Source: Arenibacter aquaticus
GTDB lineage: Bacteria; Bacteroidota; Bacteroidia; Flavobacteriales; Flavobacteriaceae
NCBI RefSeq assembly: GCF_003957295.1
Contig: NZ_RQPJ01000001.1
Coordinates: 434,001 to 498,000, forward strand
DNA length: 64,000 nt
Direction: 5' to 3'
This document shows, in pieces, positions 8,759 to 15,731 of this stretch; positions within the stretch are counted from its first letter, which is position 1, and each line of letters starts with the position of its first letter. Under the pieces are notes generated by a model that worked only from the letters and a program-made list of their open reading frames with translations, was not told where the DNA came from and ran no database searches. The position numbers and the translations under genes were made by a program.

Positions 8759-8863
8759 GTTTGAAGACTGACATAGTAAGCACGAGTGTGACACCTGCCC
8801 GTCCTCTAGGCGGGCTCGTGCCCTAGGTCAGTAAGCACGAGCGTGACGCTCGCGCTAGCGGAG
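8759..8863. repeat. island REP-like composite repeat, copy 1
   Basis: Two tandem units: AGTAAGCACGAGTGTGACAC followed by a GCCCGTCCTCTAGGCGGGC hairpin, then AGTAAGCACGAGCGTGACGC followed by CGCGCTAGCGG. GAGCG-TGA-CGCTC can fold. Related copies occur only between 8.7 and 19.4 kb in this window. Confidence 0.75.
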
Positions 8864-8925
8864 ATAGTTACACAAGAAAATATTAGCTCTAAGGAATTGG
8901 ACTAGTGCTTTTCATAGGATACAGT

Positions 8926-8934
8926 GTTGTGCGC
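8926..8934. repeat. cassette end repeat (R''-like) of the lipoprotein module
   Basis: On the minus strand GCGCACAAC follows the lipoprotein stop codon (8943) by 8 nt. Its perfect inverted partner lies before that gene at 9477-9485. Such pairing between a cassette's first bases and the inverted core after its stop codon is the mark of integron cassettes. Confidence 0.5.
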
Positions 8935-8942
8935 TTTTTTTC

Positions 8943-9434
8943 TTATTCAGTTGGATTTAATGTTACACTATACAAGCACCTTGTAATTGCTTCACGGATA
9001 TCATCAGCTTCAGTTTCTCCTCGGCCTTCAGCCGTACATGATGAAATCAATGAACTTGTACCATAGTCTACAAATTGAATTGTGACTTCTATCGTATAAC
9101 TGCCTAACCCCGTACTTCTTTGACCGCTTTCCCCATAATTAATGACAAGAGTTTCATTTGCTATTTCATCCTTTAATTCTGGTATCAGAATAAACCCTTC
9201 TTTGGCCATAATTCCTGAAATAACATCTCTAGGGTTTACACTTTTACTAGTTGAATAATATTGTCCATTTATTGAGGCACCTGAGCTAGAAGTCAGACTT
9301 TTTGTTTGAGAAATGTAAATGTATTTGTAATCACGTATCTCTCCATTTTTAGTGGTGGTTACAGGCTTAAGTGGTGCACAACTAACAAGCCAAACGCAAG
9401 AAATTATAGTTACAATTATTCGATTTAATTTCAT
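8943..9434 (-). CDS. small lipoprotein of unknown function
   Basis: The signal peptide MKLNRIIVTIISCVWLVSC ends in lipobox LVSC, so the mature protein of about 145 residues is probably anchored to a membrane on its periplasmic side. The central part (VISGIMAKEGFILIPELKDE...LVINYGESGQRS) recalls DUF4136-like lipoproteins, but this is weak. The C-terminus carries ADDIREAITRCLYSV, a helix with a second Cys. The gene stands alone as one module, bounded by 9-bp perfect inverted repeats at 8926-8934 and 9477-9485, with an attC-like palindrome upstream. Confidence 0.75.
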   Translation of the reverse strand: MKLNRIIVTIISCVWLVSCAPLKPVTTTKNGEIRDYKYIYISQTKSLTSSSGASINGQYYSTSKSVNPRDVISGIMAKEGFILIPELKDEIANETLVINYGESGQRSTGLGSYTIEVTIQFVDYGTSSLISSCTAEGRGETEADDIREAITRCLYSVTLNPTE

Positions 9435-9476
9435 CTATTTATTATTTGATTCATTTTGAACGCGTTTTTTCTAAAT

Positions 9477-9485
9477 GCGCACAAC
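9477..9485. repeat. cassette start repeat of the lipoprotein module
   Basis: GTTGTGCGC on the minus strand, 43 nt before the lipoprotein ATG. Exact inverse of 8926-8934. It also forms the right-hand core of the attC-like site 9479-9674. Confidence 0.5.
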
Positions 9486-9674
9486 GCTTGGGCTAAGCGT
9501 AGTGCGGAGGCAAGGAAACTTTTCGTTTCCGTCTAAGCACGAAGCTAAAGCTTATTGTTTAGTTTTATTTTTTCTTGTCTAAAGCTAAATCCATAAGATT
9601 TAGCGACACCATAAATAAACACAGACCTTTCCGTTTTATCCTAAAGTCCGCATTAGTTTTAGGCTTTGTTAGGC
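9479..9674 (-). repeat. long attC-like palindrome after the AlbA_2 gene
   Basis: On the minus strand the site opens with GCCTAAC (fits RYYYAAC and overlaps the TAA stop of the AlbA_2 gene) and ends with GTTGTGC. The arms pair imperfectly over about 30 nt (CCTAAAACTAATGCGGA near the start against the complement of TCCGCACTACGCTTAGCCC near the end). The interior contains a hairpin GCTAAATC-CATAA-GATTTAGC. The length of about 196 bp is at the long end for attC sites. Confidence 0.5.
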
Positions 9675-10814
9675 ATTGGCTTTTACACTCAACTTTTTAT
9701 TGAATAATTCCATATGTTTTGTTTCATCATCCATTAGTTCAGTTAATTTGTCAATTGCCTCTGTCGAAAAATAGACCTTACTTCTATTAGAAACCAAATC
9801 CATAGTTTCAGTCCAAATGTATTGACTTTCAGAAGCGATAACTGTACCTTCAGGTGGGTTAACTACTTTAAAATTAGGGTCATTTACCCAACCTAAATGA
9901 TAAATTGCTCGTTTTAGTTGTGAATTAGTAAACTTAAATTTGGATTTCTTTTTGACCTCTTGGTCAAGACTATTAAGGATTATATGTTCTCTATTTGTTT
10001 GAATTTCTCCTACTATTTTATAAATAGGCTTACCCTCATTAGTTGTTATTTTGCCAATATCACCAGCTGAAATTGCATTTAAAATAACATTGAAAACTCC
10101 ATTTTGAGTTTCGTCAATTTCAATTTCACTTCCTGATAGGATCCTATCCTTACTATTAAATCCATAGATTTTGTGTTGTGCTGGATTTATTATCAACACT
10201 TCTCTTGGATTTATATCAACCATTTCTGGTAAAAGTTTAGACCAAATCTCCATAAATTCTTTACTCTTTTCATTCGCTTTAATCTGCAAAAATCTATTAA
10301 AATCGGAGGTATTTTTATTAGCGTGTTCGTTTTTGCTTGAAGCTCGATAGTAAATTGCACCCTTAACAATTTTAAATTCGGGAAAATCTTTTACCGGTAT
10401 TAAAACTTGATTGTTCTTTTCAATTATTAGTGAGTAAAATTTTCTAGTACTAATTTGAAACATTTGCAAGTCAATTGAGACACCAACTTTGGCAATACTT
10501 TCAAATTTTTGTGTAATCTCGTTAAGGTCAATTTGTTTTAAAACATCAAGATTTTGTTGGTCAAGACCAACATCTACGTGCGTGCCATCAGATTTTTCAT
10601 CAATTCCTAAAAGTAAAATTCCACCGTCAGAATTTGAAAAAGATAGAATATCTTTCGCAAAGTTTAGCAGAAAATTTTCTAACCCTGTTTTAGATGTGGC
10701 TATATTTAACTTTAACTTATAGTCAATCGAATTATTTTCTTTAGGAAATCGTCCATTGTCTTTTAAGTCCGTAATTATTTCCTGTACTTTTTCGTTTAAA
10801 TCTTTTAAGTTCAT
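9669..10814 (-). CDS. AlbA_2 (Schlafen-type) putative DNA/RNA-binding protein
   Basis: The N-terminal 150 residues match the AlbA_2 domain: an acidic/aromatic strand (NNSIDYKLKLN), then FAKDILSFSNSDGGILLLGIDE, the signature helix-strand with the Gly-rich turn, and a later IYYRASSKNEHA stretch. The C-terminal half (about 200 residues) is not recognised. In bacteria this domain occurs in regulators and in defence or RNA-cleaving proteins; which applies here is unknown. I use the ATG at 10814 (MNLKDLNEK, 381 residues); an upstream GTG at 10859 lies inside a repeated non-coding segment. The coding sequence is visibly AT-richer than the core genes. Confidence 0.75.
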   Translation of the reverse strand: MNLKDLNEKVQEIITDLKDNGRFPKENNSIDYKLKLNIATSKTGLENFLLNFAKDILSFSNSDGGILLLGIDEKSDGTHVDVGLDQQNLDVLKQIDLNEITQKFESIAKVGVSIDLQMFQISTRKFYSLIIEKNNQVLIPVKDFPEFKIVKGAIYYRASSKNEHANKNTSDFNRFLQIKANEKSKEFMEIWSKLLPEMVDINPREVLIINPAQHKIYGFNSKDRILSGSEIEIDETQNGVFNVILNAISAGDIGKITTNEGKPIYKIVGEIQTNREHIILNSLDQEVKKKSKFKFTNSQLKRAIYHLGWVNDPNFKVVNPPEGTVIASESQYIWTETMDLVSNRSKVYFSTEAIDKLTELMDDETKHMELFNKKLSVKANA

Positions 10815-10831
10815 AGTCTTTACGGATGCAT

Positions 10832-10885
10832 CTAAAATATTAACTTTAAGGAACTGCACTAGTGCTTTTCATAGGACGCGTTGTT
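10832..10885. repeat. post-gene repeat shared with 8880-8928
   Basis: On the minus strand, the segment CCTATGAAAAGCACTAGT and its continuation (TTCCTTA, then TAATATTTT) follows the stop of the 234-residue gene. It recurs after the stop of the lipoprotein gene (8880-8928). Both start right after an AAC-ending core, so it may be the inner part of attC-like sites whose right end is lost. Confidence 0.6.
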
Positions 10886-10891
10886 GCCCAC
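10883..10891. repeat. cassette end repeat of the ParA module
   Basis: GTGGGCAAC on the minus strand, 7 nt after the stop of the 234-residue gene. Its perfect inverse is at 12930-12938, upstream of parA. Confidence 0.5.
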
Positions 10892-10898
10892 AGTTATT

Positions 10899-11603
10899 CT
10901 AATGTTCTATCAATACTTTATCTTCTTCACTTAGTAATTCAGTCAATAAATCAAAACTTTTAGTAGGAAACCTTGATAAATCAGCTTTAAAAAATAATAA
11001 TAGTAATTTATTCAAAGAGTAGATGTTTTTGGTGTAGTTGGTTTTCCAAATATTAAAGTCTCTAATTTTGAACGAATTAGTTTTTCTGGAATCAAGTTCG
11101 CATTGAAAAAATATTGGAGATTCACCGTGAATATGTTTTGAGAACTTCTTCCAATTTTGAGTTATTCTAGTTAGAAGTGGAGATATGTCAGATTCAAAAT
11201 TAGGATGTTTATTAATATATTCCATTATTTTATCGTGCTTTAATACAAACTCGCCATTTTTCCATTGATTAAATTCAATAGGATGATGGATGAAATAAAT
11301 TAGTTGTAATGTAAGTTCTATACTGCTTCTTAGATGCATATGAGCTGAGCGATACAATCCAATTAGAGAAAGAAAAAATGATGAGTTTACATCTTCAAAT
11401 ATTTCATCAATTAATAAGTCATATTCTGTTAAACCTAAGTTGTGAAAAGCAATTTTATAGTTCTTAGGAACCACAGTAGCACGATATATTTCGTGTAAAT
11501 CGTTATCGTTAATATTTACAATTGACTCATCCCAAAATTCTTTAAAGTCATTAAAATATAAAGGTATGTCAGCTTTTGCCTTTTCTAATATAGCCTTTCT
11601 CAT
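10899..11603 (-). CDS. uncharacterised helical protein, HEPN/DUF5677-like, third gene of ParA operon
   Basis: 234 residues, mostly alpha-helical by composition. The segment FFLSLIGLYRSAHMHLRSSIELTLQLIYFIHHPIEF resembles the helical core of HEPN-like or DUF5677-like proteins (conserved R..(I/L)E at LRSSIELT), and SKHIHGES could supply the later conserved His. I cannot confirm an RNase motif. Its ATG overlaps the stop of the 160-residue gene by 4 nt, so the two are translationally coupled, and the stop is followed by the module's end repeat. AT-rich. Confidence 0.6.
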   Translation of the reverse strand: MRKAILEKAKADIPLYFNDFKEFWDESIVNINDNDLHEIYRATVVPKNYKIAFHNLGLTEYDLLIDEIFEDVNSSFFLSLIGLYRSAHMHLRSSIELTLQLIYFIHHPIEFNQWKNGEFVLKHDKIMEYINKHPNFESDISPLLTRITQNWKKFSKHIHGESPIFFQCELDSRKTNSFKIRDFNIWKTNYTKNIYSLNKLLLLFFKADLSRFPTKSFDLLTELLSEEDKVLIEH

Positions 11604-12082
11604 AAATTACTTAATATTTCGGCCCACTTAGCAAAAGATTCAATTTTTGATAGTTCTTTATTGTCTATTTTTTGATTCTCCATATGCATTATTTCGTTTC
11701 TGATTTTATTAACTGCATATTTCACTTTGTCTTTTAATCCAGGTCTTTTTTGAATTCGTCCTATAATTCTTTGAATTGTTAAAGCTCTTGATTCTTTTTG
11801 GTCTTTAAATCCTAACTCTAGTTCTGAATTTGTAAAATCTATTAAGTCTTTAATTCTTGGAAAAACCTTTTTGTCTTCAAGGAATGATTTAATTAGTTCA
11901 AGTTTATCTTCAAAACTTATTTTATTTGCAAATTTTAAATCTCTAGACTTTTGAATTTTCTCAAAGGTTTTTAAGTTTTTAATGAAGATTTTCAAAGACG
12001 AAGTATCCAAGCCTTTTTTTTCTAAATCAGAGAATTCTTTTAATGTATTCTCTAGTAAAATTATTTTATTTGAAATATCCAT
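11600..12082 (-). CDS. uncharacterised charged helical protein, second gene of ParA operon
   Basis: 160 residues, rich in Lys, Glu, Ile and Leu, with no signal peptide or membrane segment. It reads as a series of amphipathic helices (KIILLENTLKEFSDLEKK; DLIDFTNSELELGFKDQKE; IQRIIGRIQKRPG; VKYAVNKIRNEIMHMENQ). It begins 2 bp after the parA stop and overlaps the next gene by 4 nt. Its position matches that of ParB-type partners, but there is no visible ParB Arg-box or HTH. Function unknown. Confidence 0.6.
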   Translation of the reverse strand: MDISNKIILLENTLKEFSDLEKKGLDTSSLKIFIKNLKTFEKIQKSRDLKFANKISFEDKLELIKSFLEDKKVFPRIKDLIDFTNSELELGFKDQKESRALTIQRIIGRIQKRPGLKDKVKYAVNKIRNEIMHMENQKIDNKELSKIESFAKWAEILSNL

Positions 12083-12084
12083 TT

Positions 12085-12909
12085 TTAGTCTTCTAGAGTT
12101 ATTATTAATTCTTCTGCAAAATTTTTATAAGCTATAATCCCATTTTCGTTTGGATTAATAAGAGTAGCAGGTTTATTGTATTTAGCAGCTTCACTTATTT
12201 TTGTTGTAAACGGAATTACAGTTTGAAAAGTATAAATTCCTAATTCTGTGGAACAAGTTCTTCTAATACTATCTAAATGATGATTATGGTCTTTTGTATT
12301 TCTTTTTTGAGTGAAAAGAATACCAAGAATTTCTACAGTGCATCCTGGTAATTTTCTTTTTAATTGATTCACTCTGTTTATTAATAACGGTAAACCTATT
12401 GCAGCATAGAATTCAGGTGAAACAGGTACAATTATATGGTCACTAACAACTAATGCGTTCTGTGGTGCAATTGTTAAATTTGGTGGACAATCTATTAATA
12501 CAAAATCATAGTCAGTAGTTAATTTTTCAATTTGTCTACTTAATATATTTTCTCTTCCCGGTTCTGAACTTAAATCTATATCTAAAAATGTTAATTCAAT
12601 GTGAGATGGTATTAAATCAAGGTTTTCGATTTCGCATACATTTTCGATAATAGCATCCTTTATGTCATATTCTGCATCTCTAGATGAAAGTCCTTTATTC
12701 ATTCCTAATACATCTGCAATTGTAGCCGTATCTTTTATTCTTCCCCATTCATCTAATCCTATTAGAGAGAAAGTTGAATTTGTTTGTGGGTCAATATCTA
12801 TTATTAATACTTTTTTCCCGTGTTCTGTTGCTAATATTGTTCCAAGTTCAACAACGCTGGTGGTTTTTCCAACGCCTCCTTTCATATTTATAAATGATAG
12901 TATTTTCAT
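12085..12909 (-). CDS. ParA/MinD-family ATPase (Soj-like), first gene of a three-gene operon
   Basis: 274 residues, cytoplasmic. Deviant Walker A KGGVGKTT with the signature Lys at the start (MKILSFINMKGGVGKTT, residues 10-17), switch I around IDIDPQTNST, and Walker B FVLIDCPPNL. The C-terminal helices (LINRVNQLKRKLPG...) are those of Soj-type ParA rather than MinD (no amphipathic membrane helix). No ParB or centromere-like array is next to it; instead two unknown genes follow tightly. The module is bounded by 9-bp perfect inverted repeats (10883-10891 and 12930-12938). The DNA is AT-rich, unlike the core. Confidence 0.88.
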   Translation of the reverse strand: MKILSFINMKGGVGKTTSVVELGTILATEHGKKVLIIDIDPQTNSTFSLIGLDEWGRIKDTATIADVLGMNKGLSSRDAEYDIKDAIIENVCEIENLDLIPSHIELTFLDIDLSSEPGRENILSRQIEKLTTDYDFVLIDCPPNLTIAPQNALVVSDHIIVPVSPEFYAAIGLPLLINRVNQLKRKLPGCTVEILGILFTQKRNTKDHNHHLDSIRRTCSTELGIYTFQTVIPFTTKISEAAKYNKPATLINPNENGIIAYKNFAEELIITLED

Positions 12910-12929
12910 ATTTTAATTTTCTCTTAATT

Positions 12930-12938
12930 GTGGGCAAC
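12930..12938. repeat. cassette start repeat of the ParA module
   Basis: GTTGCCCAC on the minus strand, 21 nt before the parA ATG; exact inverse of 10883-10891 beyond the far end of the operon. Confidence 0.5.
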
Positions 12939-13015
12939 ATATGTATAAAGTAACTTGTAACCACACAGCTACCTTAAACAGTTACGCTATTGTACTATTT
13001 ATCCTTTACTTTCCT

Positions 13016-13094
13016 AAAATTTTCTGTGGTGTACAGCGGGGGGAATACTACAAACAGAAGTGTCTTTCTAACCTTCTAAGTTAGCAAATATTAG
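13016..13094. repeat. island 80-bp repeat, copy 1
   Basis: Shares TTTCTGTGGTGTACAGCGG, GGAATACTACA, AACCTTCTAAGTTAGCAAAT and spacing with 15618-15695 and 17331-17405. It lies between the META gene and parA and has no ORF or clear fold. Confidence 0.75.
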
Positions 13095-13200
13095 GTTGCA
13101 TATTCAGCATATCGCTTAAGTACGAAAAAATCCGTTGTATTGCAAGAGTTGCTGTTGGCAAATACCTGATAAAAATGATGTAGTAAAATATCCGGCCAAA

Positions 13201-13318
13201 AAGTTGGGAAACTGGGTAGGAAGAGTTGAGCGCAAAGTCCGGAGACTTTGCACAACGGGGTTTGTGAGCACGAGCCCGCCTAAAGGACGGGCAGGCGTGA
13301 CGCACGCGCTAGCGGGGA
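13201..13318. repeat. island REP-like composite repeat, copy 2
   Basis: Contains a CAAAGTCC-GGA-GACTTTG hairpin, GTGAGCACGAGCCCGCC, GGACGGGCAGGCGTGACG and CGCGCTAGCGGGG. Here the central GCCCGCC/GGACGGGC hairpin is in the opposite order to copy 1. It lies in the 477-bp gap between parA and the META gene, which otherwise holds only repeat copy 13016-13094. Confidence 0.7.
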
Positions 13319-13386
13319 ATTAAGGACAATGATTCTTCCCAGAGGCTTTGCGCAGCATACTTTGTGCAGCCGTGGTTGTTATTTTT

Positions 13387-14151
13387 TTAAAAATAAACCG
13401 CTTCAAATACCGCTAATGGCGCTCTTCTGCCTACATTTAGTTTTAAGACATCTCCATTTATAGTGTAGTTGTCCGCCATCTTAAAAACTTTTAAAAACGC
13501 ACTTTCATTATTATTACCATCTAGGCAGGCTTTCATAGTTACCGCCAGATTTTCATTAAACCTAATTCTATTACCTTCTTCCAATTTGTAGCTGCCGTTA
13601 AAGTGGTTACAACCCGCAAAACCCGTAATAGTATGGTCGCTTTTTAAAATGAAGTATTGCTCCCTTTCTTGATTATCTGCCATCTCCACTTCTTTGCCCA
13701 TAAGGGTGGTTAGTTTCCAATACTTATTGACGATTTTATTATCGCTCATTTCATAAAATATGGCAGAGGATTGTCCGTTACTAAGGTTTAACTTTCCATT
13801 TTCTATAGTGAAACTATTGGTCCCGGATAACAGCTGCAACAGTTGTCCTTCCAACTCCATTTCTTTTGCACCACAAGCCATTCGCGTTGTGCCCAATTGG
13901 CTAAACGCAATCTGATTATCACTTTCAATGACATAGGTTCCCATTAAACGATTACATCCAACGAAACCAGATACTTTGCCGTTTTCCGATAGATCTAGAT
14001 AAATAGGTCGGTTACTACTGGTCTTATTTTCTCCAAAAGCGCTTAATTCCCATTTTTTATTCATGGATGTATTAATGGATTGTTTGTTCTTCATGTGTGC
14101 TCCGCAACTTGCTAAAAAAAATGCTACTATTATAGTTGTTATATACTTCAT
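13387..14151 (-). CDS. lipoprotein with two META (HslJ-like) domains
   Basis: The lipobox LASC at the end of a 16-residue signal peptide (MKYITTIIVAFFLASC) predicts a lipoprotein. Two META domains follow in tandem: KKWELSAFG...GKVSGFVGCNRLMGTY...FSQLGTTRMACG and KYWKLTTLMG...HTITGFAGCNHFNGSY...LAVTMKACLDG. Each has the G(F)xGCNxxxG(S/T)Y core. META/HslJ proteins are stress- and antibiotic-related envelope proteins of unclear biochemistry. It pairs with the MliC-like lipoprotein gene upstream on the same strand (98 bp between them). Confidence 0.88.
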   Translation of the reverse strand: MKYITTIIVAFFLASCGAHMKNKQSINTSMNKKWELSAFGENKTSSNRPIYLDLSENGKVSGFVGCNRLMGTYVIESDNQIAFSQLGTTRMACGAKEMELEGQLLQLLSGTNSFTIENGKLNLSNGQSSAIFYEMSDNKIVNKYWKLTTLMGKEVEMADNQEREQYFILKSDHTITGFAGCNHFNGSYKLEEGNRIRFNENLAVTMKACLDGNNNESAFLKVFKMADNYTINGDVLKLNVGRRAPLAVFEAVYF

Positions 14152-14249
14152 ATTTATAGTTATTTATTTAAATCCGTGGATCCGTTTTTAGTAGGGATGT
14201 ATTCTTTCTTGTCCAATGAAAAAGAGCTCCCTTTTATTGGTAAATTATT

Positions 14250-14600
14250 CTAGTTTTTAAAGACTGTTTTTCCTTCTTTTGTCAGTTCGTGCTGCACTCC
14301 CTTTCCCCTTAATTCATACTGCTCGTTTTTATACCAAATACCCGAAGCGGCCTTTTCCGCTACCGAATTAATTTGTTCCCCTCCATTAAGATACACCTTG
14401 GCAATGCCTACCCTGTTGTTGAAAGTAATGTCCAGGGTCTGACCGTTCTTATCCTTAAGCTCAGTTCTTACTATATCATTATTCACCTTATGGTTAACCT
14501 CTAATTCCTGTGAGCCTGTGTTTTCTTGGCTGGGTGCTTCCTTGCAAGATATCAACCCCAATGCAGCAAGCCATGTAATGCTTAGAACTATTTTTTTCAT
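14250..14600 (-). CDS. MliC-like lipoprotein (putative lysozyme inhibitor)
   Basis: From the ATG at 14600 the signal peptide MKKIVLSITWLAALGLISC ends in lipobox LISC. The mature 97 residues contain paired strands LDITFNNRVGIAKVYLNGG and SGIWYKNEQYELRGKGVQ, ending KEGKTVF, the layout of the MliC domain that inhibits C-type lysozymes. The usual family pair of Cys is missing, so the family call is moderate. An upstream in-frame TTG at 14615 would only add MPSQK. Probably one transcript with the META lipoprotein; both would act in the envelope. Confidence 0.65.
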   Translation of the reverse strand: MKKIVLSITWLAALGLISCKEAPSQENTGSQELEVNHKVNNDIVRTELKDKNGQTLDITFNNRVGIAKVYLNGGEQINSVAEKAASGIWYKNEQYELRGKGVQHELTKEGKTVFKN

Positions 14601-14769
14601 TTTTTGTGATGGCAATTTATCTTTTTTGGCTTTGAGTTAAATACACATTCAAACTCAGTGCCAACTACTACGAATTCCGCTTTTTTTTACCAAAATTTTT
14701 AATTGGAATATTATAACTACCAGGTACTGTTTTAGTTACCCACAACTACCATATAGGCGCCAAGTAACC

Positions 14770-14972
14770 CGGCCCAAAGTTGGGAGACTTTATGTAGCGG
14801 TTAGTAAGAACTAGGGTGGCACCTGTCTAACGGACGGATTGGTAATAGGTTCAGATAATCCTAGGTTTGTTAGCACCAGCGTGACACCTGCCCGTCCTCC
14901 AGGCGGGGTAGCGCTAGCGGGGGTAGCACCCTAGGTTAATAAGCACGAGCGTGACGCTCGCGCTAGCGGGGG
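14770..14972. repeat. island REP-like composite repeats, copy 3 (tandem)
   Basis: Holds three successive units (around 14806, 14870 and 14938) of the TAGTAAGCACGAGCGTGAC / CTGCCCGTCC / GCGCTAGCGGGGG family in differing states of decay. It occupies most of the 400-bp gap between the MliC-like gene and the acetyltransferase. Confidence 0.7.
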
Positions 14973-14999
14973 TTAGTTCTTCGGTTTCTCCAGTATAAA

Positions 15000-15052
15000 G
15001 CACAACGTTTAGTATAAAATGCGTTTTAATGCATTTTTACATAGTGTTGTAC
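15000..15052 (-). repeat. compact attC-like site at the end of the acetyltransferase gene
   Basis: Read on the minus strand: GTACAAC core, a spacer, TATGTAAAAATGC, an 8-nt turn, GCATTTTATAC, a spacer, then GTTGTGC core. The outer cores (CAAC/GTTG) and the inner arms pair, giving the R''-L''-loop-L'-R' plan of attC sites in 53 bp. The left core lies inside the last codons of the acetyltransferase gene, as is common for cassettes. The left core departs from RYYYAAC at one position (A). Confidence 0.55.
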
Positions 15053-15505
15053 ACTGGCTTTGTTCATTTCCATTATTGACAAATACCTGTTCTCAATTGA
15101 TGTTTCCAATTTTCCGATAACATTAAAACCTAATTGCGAATAGAACTTTTCAGCATTAGGGTCAGCATGTAGAATAACCCTCTCAAAATCGATCATTAGA
15201 ATTCGTTTGAAAAAATCAATCATTAAATTTTTTCCAATTCCTTTGCCAATAGAAATTGGCGCAACAAATAGGTTATCTAGTTTTAAATCTGAGTAATTTG
15301 ATTTAAAAAAGGAATAATAGCCAATAATCTTATTTTCCTTAACCAATTTATACACCTCTTTTTCAAGGATATAATCTTCAGTAATCGTTAGGTCATTTTT
15401 CCAATCTTCTATTTGCTGCTTGCTATAATCCCAATATGACTTTGAGATAATAGTTAGTTCTGTCAATTCTTTTGCGTCTTCTATTATAGCTTTCTCAATT
15501 TCCAT
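15026..15505 (-). CDS. GNAT-family N-acetyltransferase
   Basis: 159 residues with the GNAT order: an N-terminal helix (AKELTELTIISKSYW), a strand (KIIGYYSFFKSN), LKLDNLFVAPISIGKGIGKNLMIDFF carrying the acetyl-CoA pyrophosphate loop (here IGKGIGKN), and HADPNAEKFYSQLGFNVIG with the late NAxxFYxxxGF motif. The substrate cannot be told. The gene is one module with 8-bp perfect inverted repeats at both ends (15046-15054 and 15515-15522). Confidence 0.88.
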   Translation of the reverse strand: MEIEKAIIEDAKELTELTIISKSYWDYSKQQIEDWKNDLTITEDYILEKEVYKLVKENKIIGYYSFFKSNYSDLKLDNLFVAPISIGKGIGKNLMIDFFKRILMIDFERVILHADPNAEKFYSQLGFNVIGKLETSIENRYLSIMEMNKASVQHYVKMH

Positions 15506-15514
15506 TTTTTGCTT

Positions 15515-15522
15515 GTGTACAA
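15515..15522. repeat. cassette start repeat of the acetyltransferase module
   Basis: On the minus strand TTGTACAC lies 10 nt before the ATG at 15505. It is the exact inverse of GTGTACAA at the gene's 3' end (15046-15054). The preceding base is C rather than the G expected of an intact GTT core. Confidence 0.45.
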
Positions 15523-15617
15523 GGATCGTAAATGACTACTTGCCCTCCATATACCTTTAATTAATAAATTACAAACAAAGTGGCACCGCTACACATTTTG
15601 ACACCTAGCAACCCCTA

Positions 15618-15695
15618 TAATTTTCTGTGCTGTACGGCAGTATGGAATACTACAAATAGCAGTGTTTTTCAAACCTTCTAAGTTAGCAAATTTTA
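15618..15695. repeat. island 80-bp repeat, copy 2
   Basis: TTTTCTGTGCTGTACGGC, GGAATACTACAAA and AACCTTCTAAGTTAGCAAAT in the same order as copies 13016-13094 and 17331-17405. It lies between the BNR-4 gene's stop and the acetyltransferase start. Confidence 0.75.
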
Positions 15696-15731
15696 GTCCG
15701 ATTTCATTTTCATCTATTCAAATGTAAAAGA

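Noticed and set aside
10815-10859. GTG start at 10859 for the AlbA_2 gene
   Set aside because: The extra codons fall within a non-coding repeat that also follows another gene at 8880-8928.
12085-12909. Plasmid-type or chromosomal parAB partition locus
   Set aside because: No ParB, no parS-like sites, no replication gene; the downstream partners are of a different type.
13081-13323. Short open frames around the island repeats
   Set aside because: They run through REP-like sequence and have no support beyond being open.
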